Source: Hyphomicrobiales bacterium
GTDB taxonomy: Bacteria > Pseudomonadota > Alphaproteobacteria > Rhizobiales > Rhizobiaceae
Direction of reading: 5' to 3'
NCBI GenBank assembly: GCA_900471525.1
Contig: UCEZ01000034.1
Span: forward strand, 58,856-122,855
Length of the DNA: 64,000 bases
Within the stretch, counting starts at the first letter, position 1, and every line of letters begins with the position of its first letter. The translations under genes and the position numbers were made by a program. The notes beneath the pieces are model-generated. The model saw nothing but the letters and a program-made list of their open reading frames with translations. It had not been told where the DNA came from and ran no database searches. Shown one piece after another: positions 1-11,778 of the stretch.

Positions 1-11
1 GTACGTCGTAC
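1..11. promoter_or_regulatory. Possible TetR-type operator palindrome
   Basis: The window opens with GTACGTCGTAC, a perfect inverted repeat around a central T, 73 bp upstream of the TetR-family gene at 85. TetR-family proteins commonly bind such short palindromes between themselves and a divergent target. The left half and any divergent gene lie outside the window, so this is inference from position and symmetry only. Confidence 0.3.
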
Positions 12-84
12 GAGTCAATCGGTCAGGATCGACATTCGTCGCATTGTCGGCTTAAATCGGCGTTCTGATCAGCAAGGAAGACGG

Positions 85-783
85 ATGACGGCCAAACGTA
101 GCGGCGCGCAGAGCAAACGGTCTCAACGGATAAGTGTGTCACCCCAGTCCGGGCAGGAGCCGCGCAGCGAACCGCCTCTCTCTCTGGAACGTATCGTGGC
201 GACTGCGGTAGAACTGCTGGACGCCGAAGGGATCGACGGATTGAAGATGCGCCGTCTGGCCGATCGCCTCGGCGCGGGCGCGATGAGCCTGTACTGGCAC
301 GTCGACAACAAAGAGGAGGTCTTCGATCTGGCGCTCGACTCGGTGCTCGAATATCGCGCCCCCCCGCAAAGTGTTGAGTCTCAAGGCTGGCGCGGGGAAG
401 TCGTCCACATGCTCGAAGATTGGCGCGCCAACATGCTGCGCCATCCCTGGTCGGCATCGCTGTTGCCGCGCCGGGCGCTCGGCCCGAACATCCTCAGTCG
501 CCTGGAACTGCTGAGCAGGACCTTGTCCGCAGCCGGTGTAAAGGACGCAGATCTGAACGTCGCGATATGGTCGCTCTGGAACTATGTGATGGGTGCCACC
601 ATAACCCGGGCGAGTTTCGACCTCTCGGACGACGACAGGACCGCCGCGCAGCAGCGCCTTACACGTCTCAGCGAACACTACCCGACAATCGAACGCTCTC
701 GTCTGCTGCTGGATAATGATTGGGACGGCGCTTTCAGGAAAGGTCTCGACTTCCTGCTGGATGGCCTCGCACCGAGACAATGA
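85..783 (+). CDS. TetR/AcrR family transcriptional regulator
   Basis: A 232-residue one-component repressor-like protein. After a basic, low-complexity N-terminus (about residues 1-30), residues 32-80 form a TetR helix-turn-helix: the stretch LKMRRLADRLGAGAMSLYWH has the recognition-helix pattern, followed by the usual 'N/K-K-E-E-V-F-D' turn. The remainder is an all-helical ligand/dimer domain resembling the TetR_C family of tetracycline-repressor relatives. The start is an ATG preceded by AAGGAAG at 74-80. The target is unknown; a divergent gene would lie left of the window, and a short palindrome sits at positions 1-11. No close gene follows on this strand, so it is probably monocistronic. 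The family call is firm; ligand and regulon cannot be inferred. Confidence 0.85.
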   Translation: MTAKRSGAQSKRSQRISVSPQSGQEPRSEPPLSLERIVATAVELLDAEGIDGLKMRRLADRLGAGAMSLYWHVDNKEEVFDLALDSVLEYRAPPQSVESQGWRGEVVHMLEDWRANMLRHPWSASLLPRRALGPNILSRLELLSRTLSAAGVKDADLNVAIWSLWNYVMGATITRASFDLSDDDRTAAQQRLTRLSEHYPTIERSRLLLDNDWDGAFRKGLDFLLDGLAPRQ

Positions 784-1022
784 ACATTCGTCATTTCCTT
801 GACGAGACGGTGCCGGATTACCGCGACATTCTGCGCTCGTGTCGTCGATATCGGGGGTACCGCCGTGACACGGCTCCCGTCAAGCCTGCCCCAAGGGCCA
901 GCGTGTGCCTTTAAGGAGGCGCGTCAGGGGCCGTGTAGCGCAAAAAATCTGGAAAAACTTAGGCGCATTAAATTTCTAGCGCAAAAACACCGATATAATC
1001 AATTATTTGACTGTGGAAGAAA

Positions 1023-1099
1023 TGGTACGGTTGGGGGGTCTCGAACCTCCGACCTCAGGTGCCACAAACCTGCGCTCTAACCAACTGAGCTACAACCGC
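1023..1099 (-). tRNA. tRNA-His (GTG anticodon)
   Basis: Read on the minus strand the sequence folds as a full cloverleaf of 77 nt including an encoded CCA. The anticodon stem CAGGT/ACCTG encloses the loop TTGTGGC, giving anticodon GUG (His). The T-arm contains GGTTCGAGACC. The acceptor begins with G1 and lacks the extra G-1 of most bacterial tRNA-His; its last pair is G1:U72 and the discriminator is A73. This is the known alphaproteobacterial exception and is diagnostic for the clade. The template-strand genes on either side are unrelated. Confidence 0.95.
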
Positions 1100-1147
1100 A
1101 CAAAAGAAAGCTGACAAGACAAGGTCGTGTCTCGCTTTCCGGGTCAA

Positions 1148-1169
1148 ATACGGGCAGTCCGTATTTTTT
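1148..1169. terminator. Small hairpin with T-tract
   Basis: ATACGG-GCAGT-CCGTAT followed by TTTTT reads as a small rho-independent terminator on the plus strand. It lies upstream of the minus-strand tRNA and downstream of the phasin terminator. No plus-strand gene ends nearby (the TetR gene ends at 783), so it may block antisense transcription into the phasin region or act as a back-up hairpin for minus-strand transcripts. Confidence 0.35.
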
Positions 1170-1196
1170 GCAAGCCATAACTTGCCACTTGATGTG

Positions 1197-1224
1197 AAAA
1201 AACCGGGAGACATGTCACCCGGTT
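1197..1224 (-). terminator. Rho-independent terminator of the phasin gene
   Basis: On the minus strand AACCGGG (7-bp perfect stem, 10-nt loop) is followed by a run of T, 43 bp past the phasin stop codon. A second hairpin, GCCGGC-TTTT-GCCGGC, lies between it and the stop. Confidence 0.8.
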
Positions 1225-1266
1225 CTCTTCATGAGGCCATGCCGGCAAAAGCCGGCGCGGCGAAAA

Positions 1267-1716
1267 TCAGTTCTTCTTGAAGCCGGAGAACGCCTTTTCG
1301 GCAGCTTCCTTGCCCGGCTTGGTGACAGTCTCGGCAACCTTCTTGGTTGCTTCCTGCATCGACTTTGCCTGTTCCATGGCAAGCTCGGCCTGCTTGCGGA
1401 TGAAGGCGGTCTGCAGTTCGAAGAGTTCCGAAACAGACTTGACGCCGAGCAGTGCTTCCATGTGCGAGAGCGAGTTCTCGGCATTGGTCCGCAGGGCTTC
1501 GATTGCCTTGAGGCCGAGTTCGACAGTGCCGGACTGCGCGCTTTCGAGCGTCGCTTCAACGGTCTTCGTCGCGTCTTCGGCAGCGGTCTTCATCTTGGAA
1601 TAAGCTTCCTTGGACTGGGCGGCACCCTTTTCCGCAAAATCGCGGAAGGTTTCGGTGACCTTTGCCGGGTCGAACGAGGCAAGCGAAAAGACGTCGTCGG
1701 TTTTCTTGGTAGCCAT
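1267..1716 (-). CDS. phaP: Phasin family protein (Phasin_2 type)
   Basis: A 149-residue helical, Ala/Lys/Glu-rich protein of the size and composition of rhizobial Phasin_2 proteins, which coat polyhydroxybutyrate (PHB) granules in the cytoplasm and control granule number. The segment around residues 15-45 (FDPAKVTETFRDFAEKGAAQ) and the C-terminal amphipathic helices with KPGKEAAEKAF are typical. The ATG at 1716 is chosen because AAGGAG lies 8 nt upstream; the open frame continues further upstream but without an initiation signal. The gene is monocistronic and ends at a strong terminator. Two direct repeats 70-110 bp upstream resemble PhaR-type operators. An acetoacetyl-CoA synthetase gene in the same window supports a PHB theme. 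The alternative is a generic granule-unrelated phasin-domain stress protein. Confidence 0.85.
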   Translation of the reverse strand: MATKKTDDVFSLASFDPAKVTETFRDFAEKGAAQSKEAYSKMKTAAEDATKTVEATLESAQSGTVELGLKAIEALRTNAENSLSHMEALLGVKSVSELFELQTAFIRKQAELAMEQAKSMQEATKKVAETVTKPGKEAAEKAFSGFKKN

Positions 1717-1789
1717 GATCAGCGCTCCTTGGTTGTGGGCCCTCTCATGAGGCACCCATTGTGCGGTGATGTCTATATAGGCGATTTCG

Positions 1790-1822
1790 TTGTGCATTGC
1801 AACATATTTGTGCATCGCAGCA
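1790..1822. promoter_or_regulatory. Direct-repeat operator upstream of phasin gene (PhaR-like)
   Basis: Two near-identical 15-mers, TTGTGCATTGCAACA (1790-1804) and TTGTGCATCGCAGCA (1808-1822), start 18 bp apart. Each carries a TGC-N3-GCA core. The PHB regulator PhaR is known to bind TGC-rich repeats in phasin promoters, so these are proposed as its sites. A related element lies upstream of the acetoacetyl-CoA synthetase gene at 9448. Confidence 0.5.
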
Positions 1823-1910
1823 TTCATTAAAATCACCGGCATTAACCTTTCGCGGCGAAAGGCATGTGGGCCATGGTCTGCAAGCTGGACCCCCGCCTTC
1901 CCGGCGTCTA

Positions 1911-1925
1911 TTAATAGACTGTTAA
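1911..1925 (+). promoter_or_regulatory. CtrA-binding box (TTAA-N7-TTAA)
   Basis: TTAA-TAGACTG-TTAA matches the full consensus of the alphaproteobacterial cell-cycle regulator CtrA. It sits 41 bp upstream of the ATG of the PdhS-type kinase gene, where it could repress or activate that promoter. The motif is exact; binding is inferred. Confidence 0.6.
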
Positions 1926-1966
1926 CAATCCCGTCCGTGTGACAGTTGCGCAAACCAGGTCAGCCG

Positions 1967-5953
<3,987 letters not shown>

Positions 5954-6060
5954 CTATCGGATAGCGATCGCGACCAGTACCAATTGAGGTTCAGGAGACT
6001 CTCGGCGGCAGTTTTGCGCCGCCGAGGAAGCGGATGGCACTGGAAATGCGATCCATGCCG

Positions 6061-6840
6061 CTACTGCGCGGTGGCCAGCTCATCTGCATCTTGTTGTGTG
6101 TCTTCAGCCGCCAATGCGTCTCGCACCTGATCGATCTTGCCAACTGATGGTCCGACACCGAGAACAGTCTTTGCCCAGTCCATAACGTCCTGGTCGACGG
6201 CATCTTCTCCCAATTGCTGAACGCGATTCTTGTTGGCCGCCGAGAGCAGTGCATCGTGCAGTGCATCGTCACTCAGTGCGGGATCGGTCGGCACCGTATC
6301 GGTACCGTTTTCCAACTCAAACTGCGCATAGGCGACCACATAGGCTGAGAGGGCGGCCATGCGCGGATCGTTCGAGTTCAGGTAGGCGTGATAGTTCCGA
6401 TTGAGCGAGTGCAGGCCCGCAAGCTTCGACGGTAGGCCGGGTTTTTCCTGCTTGGCCGCGAGTTTTGCAGGTGCAGGCGTCGTCTTTCTGGTCGCAACGG
6501 ATTTTTCCTTCGCCTTCTGCGTCCCGAAGAGCTTGCCGAGTGCCCTGGTAATGGGATCACTCGACGGCTTCGCGCTGCTTTTCCCATGTAGCGAGGCGGT
6601 GGCGGATTTTCCATGGCGGGCCGAGGCATCGCCTCCGCTCCTGCCATTCCCATTGCCGCCGCCATGGTCGTTGCCACCGCTATGGCCGTTGCCGCCGCCG
6701 TTAGCACCACCGTTACCATTGCCCGCGAGGGCGGACGAGGCGGACAAGTTCAGCGGATTCTTGAGGTCGATGCCGATCGGCATGGTCGCGAGAATTGCGG
6801 ACATGCAGACCACGAGAGAAAAACTGCCAATTTTGCGCAT
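6061..6840 (-). CDS. Gly/Asn-rich exported protein of unknown function
   Basis: A 259-residue protein not assigned to a known family. Residues 1-40 form a signal peptide or membrane anchor (basic MRK start, hydrophobic core, possible cleavage after ASSALA). Residues 41-75 are a Gly/Asn/His low-complexity tract with repeated GNG, GGN and GGG units. A Lys/Ala/Pro-rich linker follows. The C-terminal half (about 145-230) looks folded and contains LHSLNRNYHAYLNSNDPRMA and AYVVAYAQFELENG. The start is the ATG at 6840, with GGAGGAG a few bases upstream. It is transcribed convergently to the kinase gene and is probably monocistronic. An envelope or surface role is plausible from the signal peptide alone. 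Confidence 0.7.
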   Translation of the reverse strand: MRKIGSFSLVVCMSAILATMPIGIDLKNPLNLSASSALAGNGNGGANGGGNGHSGGNDHGGGNGNGRSGGDASARHGKSATASLHGKSSAKPSSDPITRALGKLFGTQKAKEKSVATRKTTPAPAKLAAKQEKPGLPSKLAGLHSLNRNYHAYLNSNDPRMAALSAYVVAYAQFELENGTDTVPTDPALSDDALHDALLSAANKNRVQQLGEDAVDQDVMDWAKTVLGVGPSVGKIDQVRDALAAEDTQQDADELATAQ

Positions 6841-7206
6841 AGAACACTCCTCCGCTTCATATGCTTGTCGAGTCTTTCCCAAGACGCTTGGAGGCATTTT
6901 GGGCCGATTTTGTGGCATCGGCGAATAGGCGACGCCATTTTCAACGGTTTTCCAGCGTCCTGAAGGCACAACCAAATGATAATCCGACTCTGCTGATCTT
7001 CGCGAGTCCGAAGAACATCCCACCTGACACTCGTATTGACAAGGTGGCCATCGTTGACTGGTCTGAAATGTGCTCTAACCACCTTTTGCGGTCGTTGGCA
7101 GTACTGGTTTGTCCTTCCCCTCCGACGCAACGATCTGCCGGTGGGAACAACTACTCTCGATCTATGAAAATTAGCAATAGCTTCTTAAGCCTCTGGAAAA
7201 GCAGGC

Positions 7207-7235
7207 AAAAAAAGAGGCAGCTAAGAAGCTGCCTC
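7207..7235 (-). terminator. Strong rho-independent terminator
   Basis: On the minus strand GAGGCAGCT-TCTT-AGCTGCCTC forms a perfect 9-bp stem with a 4-nt loop and is followed by seven T. It ends transcription coming from the acetoacetyl-CoA synthetase side, 225 bp past that gene's stop codon. Confidence 0.85.
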
Positions 7236-7320
7236 GATAAGTTTGATGCTAAACAGGTGCTTGAGAAGAAGTGACGTCATGTCGGGCCGGCATCTCTGCC
7301 GAAAGCCAACCCTGACATCG
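7207..7320 (-). ncRNA. Candidate small RNA or 3' UTR-derived RNA
   Basis: Read on the minus strand, a hairpin CGGCA-GAGA-TGCCG (around 7278-7291) is followed by an unpaired pyrimidine-rich stretch (ACTTCTTCTCAAGCACCTG) and then a perfect 9-bp terminator stem with seven T. That layout (5' hairpin, single-stranded pyrimidine-rich seed, U-rich terminator) is typical of trans-acting RNAs. The 5' end is a guess: no clear promoter was found, and the RNA could be processed from the acetoacetyl-CoA synthetase transcript. Confidence 0.3.
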
Positions 7321-7459
7321 GGTGGTCTCAAGTTGAGATCACCATGCCCCGCCATCCGTTAACAAAACCTTGCCACGCAATCCTCAAATTTTAGCCATTG
7401 GCGGCAAAGACCTAAGCTTTGGTTAATTCGGCAGGCCCGAAATCCTTAACAAGACCGGG

Positions 7460-9412
7460 TCAGCTCCTCAACTCGGCAAGGTTGGCGTAGAGATCAAGAG
7501 CCTCGGGATTGGCAAGCGCTTCCTTGTTCTTGACAGGTCGGCCGTGCACGACTTCGCGCACCGCAAGCTCGACGATCTTGCCCGATTTGGTGCGCGGAAT
7601 ATCGGCGACCGCGACGATCTTGGCCGGCACGTGGCGCGGCGAAGCACCGGTGCGGATCCTGGTCTTGATTGCCTTGACGAGATCGTCGGTCAGTTCCGTG
7701 CCTTTGGCCAGACGCACGAACAGGATGACACGGACATCGTCATCCCAGTCCTGGCCGATGCAGATTGCTTCCGCAATTTCGTCCATCTGCTCGACCTGAT
7801 TGTAGATCTCTGCCGTACCGATACGCACGCCGCCCGGGTTGAGGGTCGCGTCCGAGCGGCCATGAATGACGATGCCGCCATGCTCCGTCCACTCGGCAAA
7901 ATCACCGTGGCACCAGATATTGTCGAAACGCTCGAAATAGGCGGCCTTGTACTTGGCCCCGTCCTTGTCATTCCAGAACATCACCGGCATGGACGGAAAC
8001 GCCCTGGTGCAAACGAGTTCGCCCTTTTCCTGACGCACCGGCTGCCCTTCATCGTTCCAGACATCCATAGCAAGGCCGAGGCCCGGCCCCTGGATCTCGC
8101 CGCGCCAGACCGGCTTCAGCGGATTGCCGAGCACGAAGCAGGAGACGATGTCCGTGCCGCCGGAAATCGAGGCCAGTTGGACGTCGGGCTTGATGCCATC
8201 ATAGACGAAGGAAAACCCTTCCGGTGACAGCGGCGAGCCGGTTGATGTCATCAGCCGAAGCGACGATAGGTCATGCGTCGAGACCGGCGTGAAGCCGCCC
8301 TTGCGAACCGCGTCGATATATTTCGCCGAAGTCCCGAAGATGGCGAACTGTTCGTCGCGGGCGTAATCGAACAGGACATTGCCATCCGGATGAAACGGCG
8401 AGCCGTCGAAAAGGCAGAGCGTCGCCCCAAGCGCGAGACCGGACACCAGCCAGTTCCACATCATCCAACCGCAGGTGGTAAAATAGAAGAGCTTCTCGCC
8501 CTCCCTCAGCCCGCAATGGAACCGATGCTCCTTCAGGTGCTGCAGCAAAGTGCCGCCAGCAGAATGGACGATGCACTTCGGAACGCCCGTCGTGCCGGAT
8601 GAGAAGAGAATGTAGAGTGGATGCACGAACGGCAGAGGCACGAACTCAAGCGGTTTCGCAGCAAAGGGCTGGATGAAGGCGGCCAGCGTCTTGCCATCCC
8701 CGACCGATGCCGCGAGCGTCTCCGCATCTCCGGCATAGGGGATGATCAAAGCCGGCACGCCTAGCGCCTTGACGACAGCCTGAACCTTTGAAGAAACGTC
8801 CTGAAGCTTGCCGGCATACCAGTAGCCGTCGCAGGCGATGAATAGCTTGGGCTCGATCTGGCCGAAGCGGTCAAGCACGCCCTGCTCACCGAAATCCGGA
8901 GAACAGGACGACCAGATCGCGCCGATGGATGCGGTGGCAAGCATCAGGGCGATGGTTTCCGGCATGTTCGGCATCATTGCGGCAACGCGGTCACCCTTGC
9001 CGATGCCCGCGGCCTTCAGGGCCTGCTGCAGTCTGGACACCAGTGCCCGCAGTTCATCCCAGGTCATGCGCGACTGCGCCTTGTCCTCGCCGCGGAAAAC
9101 CAGCGCGTCGCCGCTTCCGCTGTGCCGCAGGAGATTTTCGGCAAAATTCAATGTCGCATCGGGAAAGAAACGGGCATCGAGCATCACGTCGCCATGGATC
9201 AGCGCCCGCTCGCCGCGATCGCCGATGACGCCGCAATGATCCCAGACCGCTGTCCAGAAGTCAGCACGCGCGGTGGTCGACCAGTCGTGGAACGCGTCAT
9301 AGTCCGCAAAGCTCTTCGAAAAGCGCTGCTCGCACCAGTCGATGAACGCCTTCATCGGTGTCTGTTCAATGAATTCGACGGACGGTGTCCAAAGGGGCCG
9401 ATCTGACTGCAT
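7460..9412 (-). CDS. aacS: Acetoacetyl-CoA synthetase
   Basis: A 650-residue adenylate-forming enzyme that activates acetoacetate to acetoacetyl-CoA with ATP in the cytoplasm. In rhizobia this is the step that returns the product of PHB degradation to central metabolism. The length matches the family. An N-terminal segment ending in NFAENLL is typical of acetate/acetoacetate-CoA ligases. The phosphate-binding motif [16 protein letters not shown] lies near residue 265, and the C-terminal lysine motif is [17 protein letters not shown]. The region [18 protein letters not shown] and the substrate-pocket sequence favour acetoacetate over acetate. The gene stands alone; a TGC-rich element shared with the phasin promoter lies 36 bp upstream. 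The same gene is called acsA2 in Sinorhizobium. Confidence 0.92.
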   Translation of the reverse strand: MQSDRPLWTPSVEFIEQTPMKAFIDWCEQRFSKSFADYDAFHDWSTTARADFWTAVWDHCGVIGDRGERALIHGDVMLDARFFPDATLNFAENLLRHSGSGDALVFRGEDKAQSRMTWDELRALVSRLQQALKAAGIGKGDRVAAMMPNMPETIALMLATASIGAIWSSCSPDFGEQGVLDRFGQIEPKLFIACDGYWYAGKLQDVSSKVQAVVKALGVPALIIPYAGDAETLAASVGDGKTLAAFIQPFAAKPLEFVPLPFVHPLYILFSSGTTGVPKCIVHSAGGTLLQHLKEHRFHCGLREGEKLFYFTTCGWMMWNWLVSGLALGATLCLFDGSPFHPDGNVLFDYARDEQFAIFGTSAKYIDAVRKGGFTPVSTHDLSSLRLMTSTGSPLSPEGFSFVYDGIKPDVQLASISGGTDIVSCFVLGNPLKPVWRGEIQGPGLGLAMDVWNDEGQPVRQEKGELVCTRAFPSMPVMFWNDKDGAKYKAAYFERFDNIWCHGDFAEWTEHGGIVIHGRSDATLNPGGVRIGTAEIYNQVEQMDEIAEAICIGQDWDDDVRVILFVRLAKGTELTDDLVKAIKTRIRTGASPRHVPAKIVAVADIPRTKSGKIVELAVREVVHGRPVKNKEALANPEALDLYANLAELRS

Positions 9413-9447
9413 GCTTTCCTCCGCTTCCCAAGCCAGCCTCTATATCA

Positions 9448-9462
9448 TGCTGCGACGCAAGA
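9448..9462. promoter_or_regulatory. TGCTGCGACGCAAGA element upstream of aacS
   Basis: TGCTGCGACGCAAGA lies 36 bp upstream of the aacS start codon. It matches the reverse complement of the phasin repeat at 1808-1822 (TGCTGCGATGCACAA) at all but three positions. A common regulator of PHB genes such as PhaR would explain it. Confidence 0.4.
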
Positions 9463-9586
9463 TAAACAGGCCGCGCAAATGATGGCTGTGGCAGTTGCGA
9501 CATTTCCCTGTTCGACCGTTTGATTTCTCGCCGGTGAAAGCCTATCCAGATGCCTTTCAAAACGATTGAAAGCGCGCCGGACGGCA

Positions 9587-11425
9587 ATGACGCAATTCTT
9601 CAATATCGCCAGTAGAATAACGGGGCTGCGTGACCTTCTCGCGTCACGCATTGTTGCGTGGCTGGTGGTCTGCGCATTCGTCCTTACCGTTCTGTTCAAA
9701 GTGGCGCTGCCGCTGTTCGTGTCGACAGCGAGTGTCAAGGCCAACATGGAGCAGGTGCTCTCCTCCTGGACAGGCGCGCGGGCAAATATCGCTGGTGATC
9801 CGCATATCAGCTTCTGGCCGCACCCGGTTCTGACCTTGCGCGCCATTACATTCGAGGGTGGCGATACGGCCACGCCGGAGCTGCTGGCGAAGGCCGATGC
9901 CATTGCCGCCGGGTTCGATATTCTCGCCGCCTTGCGCGGCACTCCGGTCTTTTATGATTTCCGCCTGGTCAATCCGGTTTTCAAGGTGGAGCGTAGGACC
10001 GACGGAACCTTCAATTGGCGCCGCGCCGGCTGGATGGCCGAAGCCATCGCCAACGCATCGGCAAAAACGCCCTCCGCCGTTCGCAATACACCGATCGGCG
10101 ATATCGAGATCGACAACGGTACCGTAGAACTCACCGACCGCGTCACCGCAAGCGTGTACCGCGTCACCGACATATCCGGTTCCGCGCAATGGCCGACCCC
10201 CACAGCGCAGATGAGCGCCAACCTTTCCGCTGCCATGAACGGAGAAACGGTGGAGTGGTCTGTCGTCTGCGATGAGCCGATGATGCTGCTTTCAGGTCAA
10301 AACAGCGCGATCCAGACATCATTCAAATCCGCGCCGCTGAGCTTCAGTTTCGATGGTGCGGCCAACGGCTCTATTCATCCTTTCGCCTCCGGCCAGCTCC
10401 AACTCACGGCAAGATCGTTTGCCGCGCTGTCGGCGTGGTCCGACGGCAAGGCGCCGTCTGCTGGATCCACAGGGGCCGTCGCCATCGACACCAGCATGAC
10501 AATGTCCGCAGAGACGTTGAAGATGGACAATCTCTCGCTTTCGCTGGACGGGGCCAGCGCGACGGGCGTTCTCGATGTGGCATGGAATGGGGCGCGGGGT
10601 CCGCGTGTCGATGGAACACTGGCCTTTGACCGGCTCGACCTGACGTTGCTGCTTTCATCCCTTTTGCCGCTTCAGCCGCAGTCCGATACCGCCGACCGAC
10701 TCGACATGTCCTTCCTGAAGCAACTTCGCCTCGATCTGCGTCTGTCGGCGCAGGAAGCAAGTTATGGCCCACTGACTCTGACGGATGTTGCTGCGGGCGT
10801 CATGGCTGCGAACGGCCGTGCTTCCGTGGATATCGGCGACGGCACCTATGCTGGCGGCTCGCTCAGCGGTCGTATCGCGCTTGCGAACGACGGCGCCGAG
10901 GGTGGGCAACTGCAGTTCTCACTGAAAGACGCCGATCTGGAGCCAGTTGCCTCCAGTCTCGGTCTGGCAGGTCCCTTGCCGCTTGGCCGCGGCATGTTGA
11001 GTGTCGACCTCTCCACCGCCGAGCCACTGTCGAAAATGACACTAGGCGGCGTCTCCGGGGAAATCCGTTATATGGCGAACAACGGAACGCTGAAGAACTT
11101 CAACGGGCCGGAATTCGAGCGGCTTGCTGCACAAGGCCGTTTCTTCAACGTCAGCCAGGCAGGCAACGGTTCCTTCGACTTTATCACCGCGGATATCGTT
11201 GCGACGCTGCGCAACGGCATTGCCGAACTCGTCAAGGCAGATATCAAGGGCGAAGGAAGAACCTTGTCTCTCGCCGGTGTCATTCCGTACCGGAATGGCA
11301 GCCTGGCGCTTGCGGGCGCAATCCGCCCGGACGACAGCGCGATACCTGCCGTCCGCTTCTTTGTCGGCGGCTCCTGGCCAAACCCGGTGATTTCACCCCT
11401 GGCGGCCATCCCCGCGCAGCCATGA
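9587..11425 (+). CDS. AsmA family protein
   Basis: A 612-residue protein anchored by one N-terminal transmembrane helix (about residues 19-41: IVAWLVVCAFVLTVLFKVAL) with a large periplasmic beta-rich domain. The sequence after the helix (VKANMEQVLSSWTGARANIAGDP, then P.LTLRAITF) is the characteristic AsmA opening. AsmA-like proteins are elongated, hydrophobic-groove proteins implicated in moving phospholipids toward the outer membrane. The ATG at 9587 is preferred over an in-frame TTG at 9566; neither has a strong ribosome site. It is divergent from aacS and followed 70 bp later by a small membrane protein gene. No regulatory signal is clear. The family call is good; the exact member is not resolved. 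Confidence 0.8.
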   Translation: MTQFFNIASRITGLRDLLASRIVAWLVVCAFVLTVLFKVALPLFVSTASVKANMEQVLSSWTGARANIAGDPHISFWPHPVLTLRAITFEGGDTATPELLAKADAIAAGFDILAALRGTPVFYDFRLVNPVFKVERRTDGTFNWRRAGWMAEAIANASAKTPSAVRNTPIGDIEIDNGTVELTDRVTASVYRVTDISGSAQWPTPTAQMSANLSAAMNGETVEWSVVCDEPMMLLSGQNSAIQTSFKSAPLSFSFDGAANGSIHPFASGQLQLTARSFAALSAWSDGKAPSAGSTGAVAIDTSMTMSAETLKMDNLSLSLDGASATGVLDVAWNGARGPRVDGTLAFDRLDLTLLLSSLLPLQPQSDTADRLDMSFLKQLRLDLRLSAQEASYGPLTLTDVAAGVMAANGRASVDIGDGTYAGGSLSGRIALANDGAEGGQLQFSLKDADLEPVASSLGLAGPLPLGRGMLSVDLSTAEPLSKMTLGGVSGEIRYMANNGTLKNFNGPEFERLAAQGRFFNVSQAGNGSFDFITADIVATLRNGIAELVKADIKGEGRTLSLAGVIPYRNGSLALAGAIRPDDSAIPAVRFFVGGSWPNPVISPLAAIPAQP

Positions 11426-11496
11426 TCTGGTCGCATCGACTTTGTCACAGGGCATTCTAAAATAAGCAACCGAATCAGCCCACAGGAGATGTGTCC

Positions 11497-11757
11497 GTGC
11501 TGCGTTTTCTTGCCGCCCTGCTCAAGATCGCATTGGCATCACTGCTGACGGGCGCCGGGCTCTCGATCTTCAATATCTCGTCCGAGCAGATCCTGCAGCA
11601 GGCCGGCCTCACGCCGGACATCCTGTGGGGCTACCTGTTGCGCTTCACGAATTGGGCGCTGCCCAACATCCTGCTCGGCTCGATGATCGTGCTGCCCGTC
11701 TGGTCGCTGACCTATGTTTTTCTGCCGCCGCGCGAAAGGGAACGGGAACGCGACTGA
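11497..11757 (+). CDS. Small membrane protein (DUF6460-like)
   Basis: An 86-residue protein with two hydrophobic segments: residues 3-26 (FLAALLKIALASLLTGAGL) and about 48-72, after WGYLLRFTNWALPNILLGS. It ends in an Arg/Glu-rich tail (PRERERERD). It resembles short rhizobial inner-membrane proteins grouped as DUF6460, with no known role. A GTG at 11497 has AGGAG 8 nt upstream; an in-frame GTG at 11491 is too close to that site. Its stop lies 21 bp from the convergent potI gene. Confidence 0.65.
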   Translation: MLRFLAALLKIALASLLTGAGLSIFNISSEQILQQAGLTPDILWGYLLRFTNWALPNILLGSMIVLPVWSLTYVFLPPRERERERD

Positions 11758-11778
11758 CGCGCCCGCCGCTTCTCCTTC

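Larger units (their letters stand above)
6841..7459. other. Intergenic region with a candidate small RNA
   Basis: This 619-bp gap, lower in GC than its surroundings, holds no convincing coding sequence. The open frames crossing it lack ribosome sites and family resemblance. It contains the promoter of the Gly-rich protein at its left end and, on the minus strand, hairpins ending in a strong terminator at 7207-7235 that suggest an RNA gene or a long 3' UTR of the acetoacetyl-CoA synthetase gene. Confidence 0.5.

Noticed and set aside
6861..7274. A 137-codon plus-strand frame in the gap before aacS
   Set aside because: No RBS, unusual composition, and it crosses the strong terminator hairpin; not conserved-looking.
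7360..7450. TTAA-rich stretch as a further CtrA box
   Set aside because: The TTAA copies here are not spaced by seven bases, unlike the exact box at 1911.
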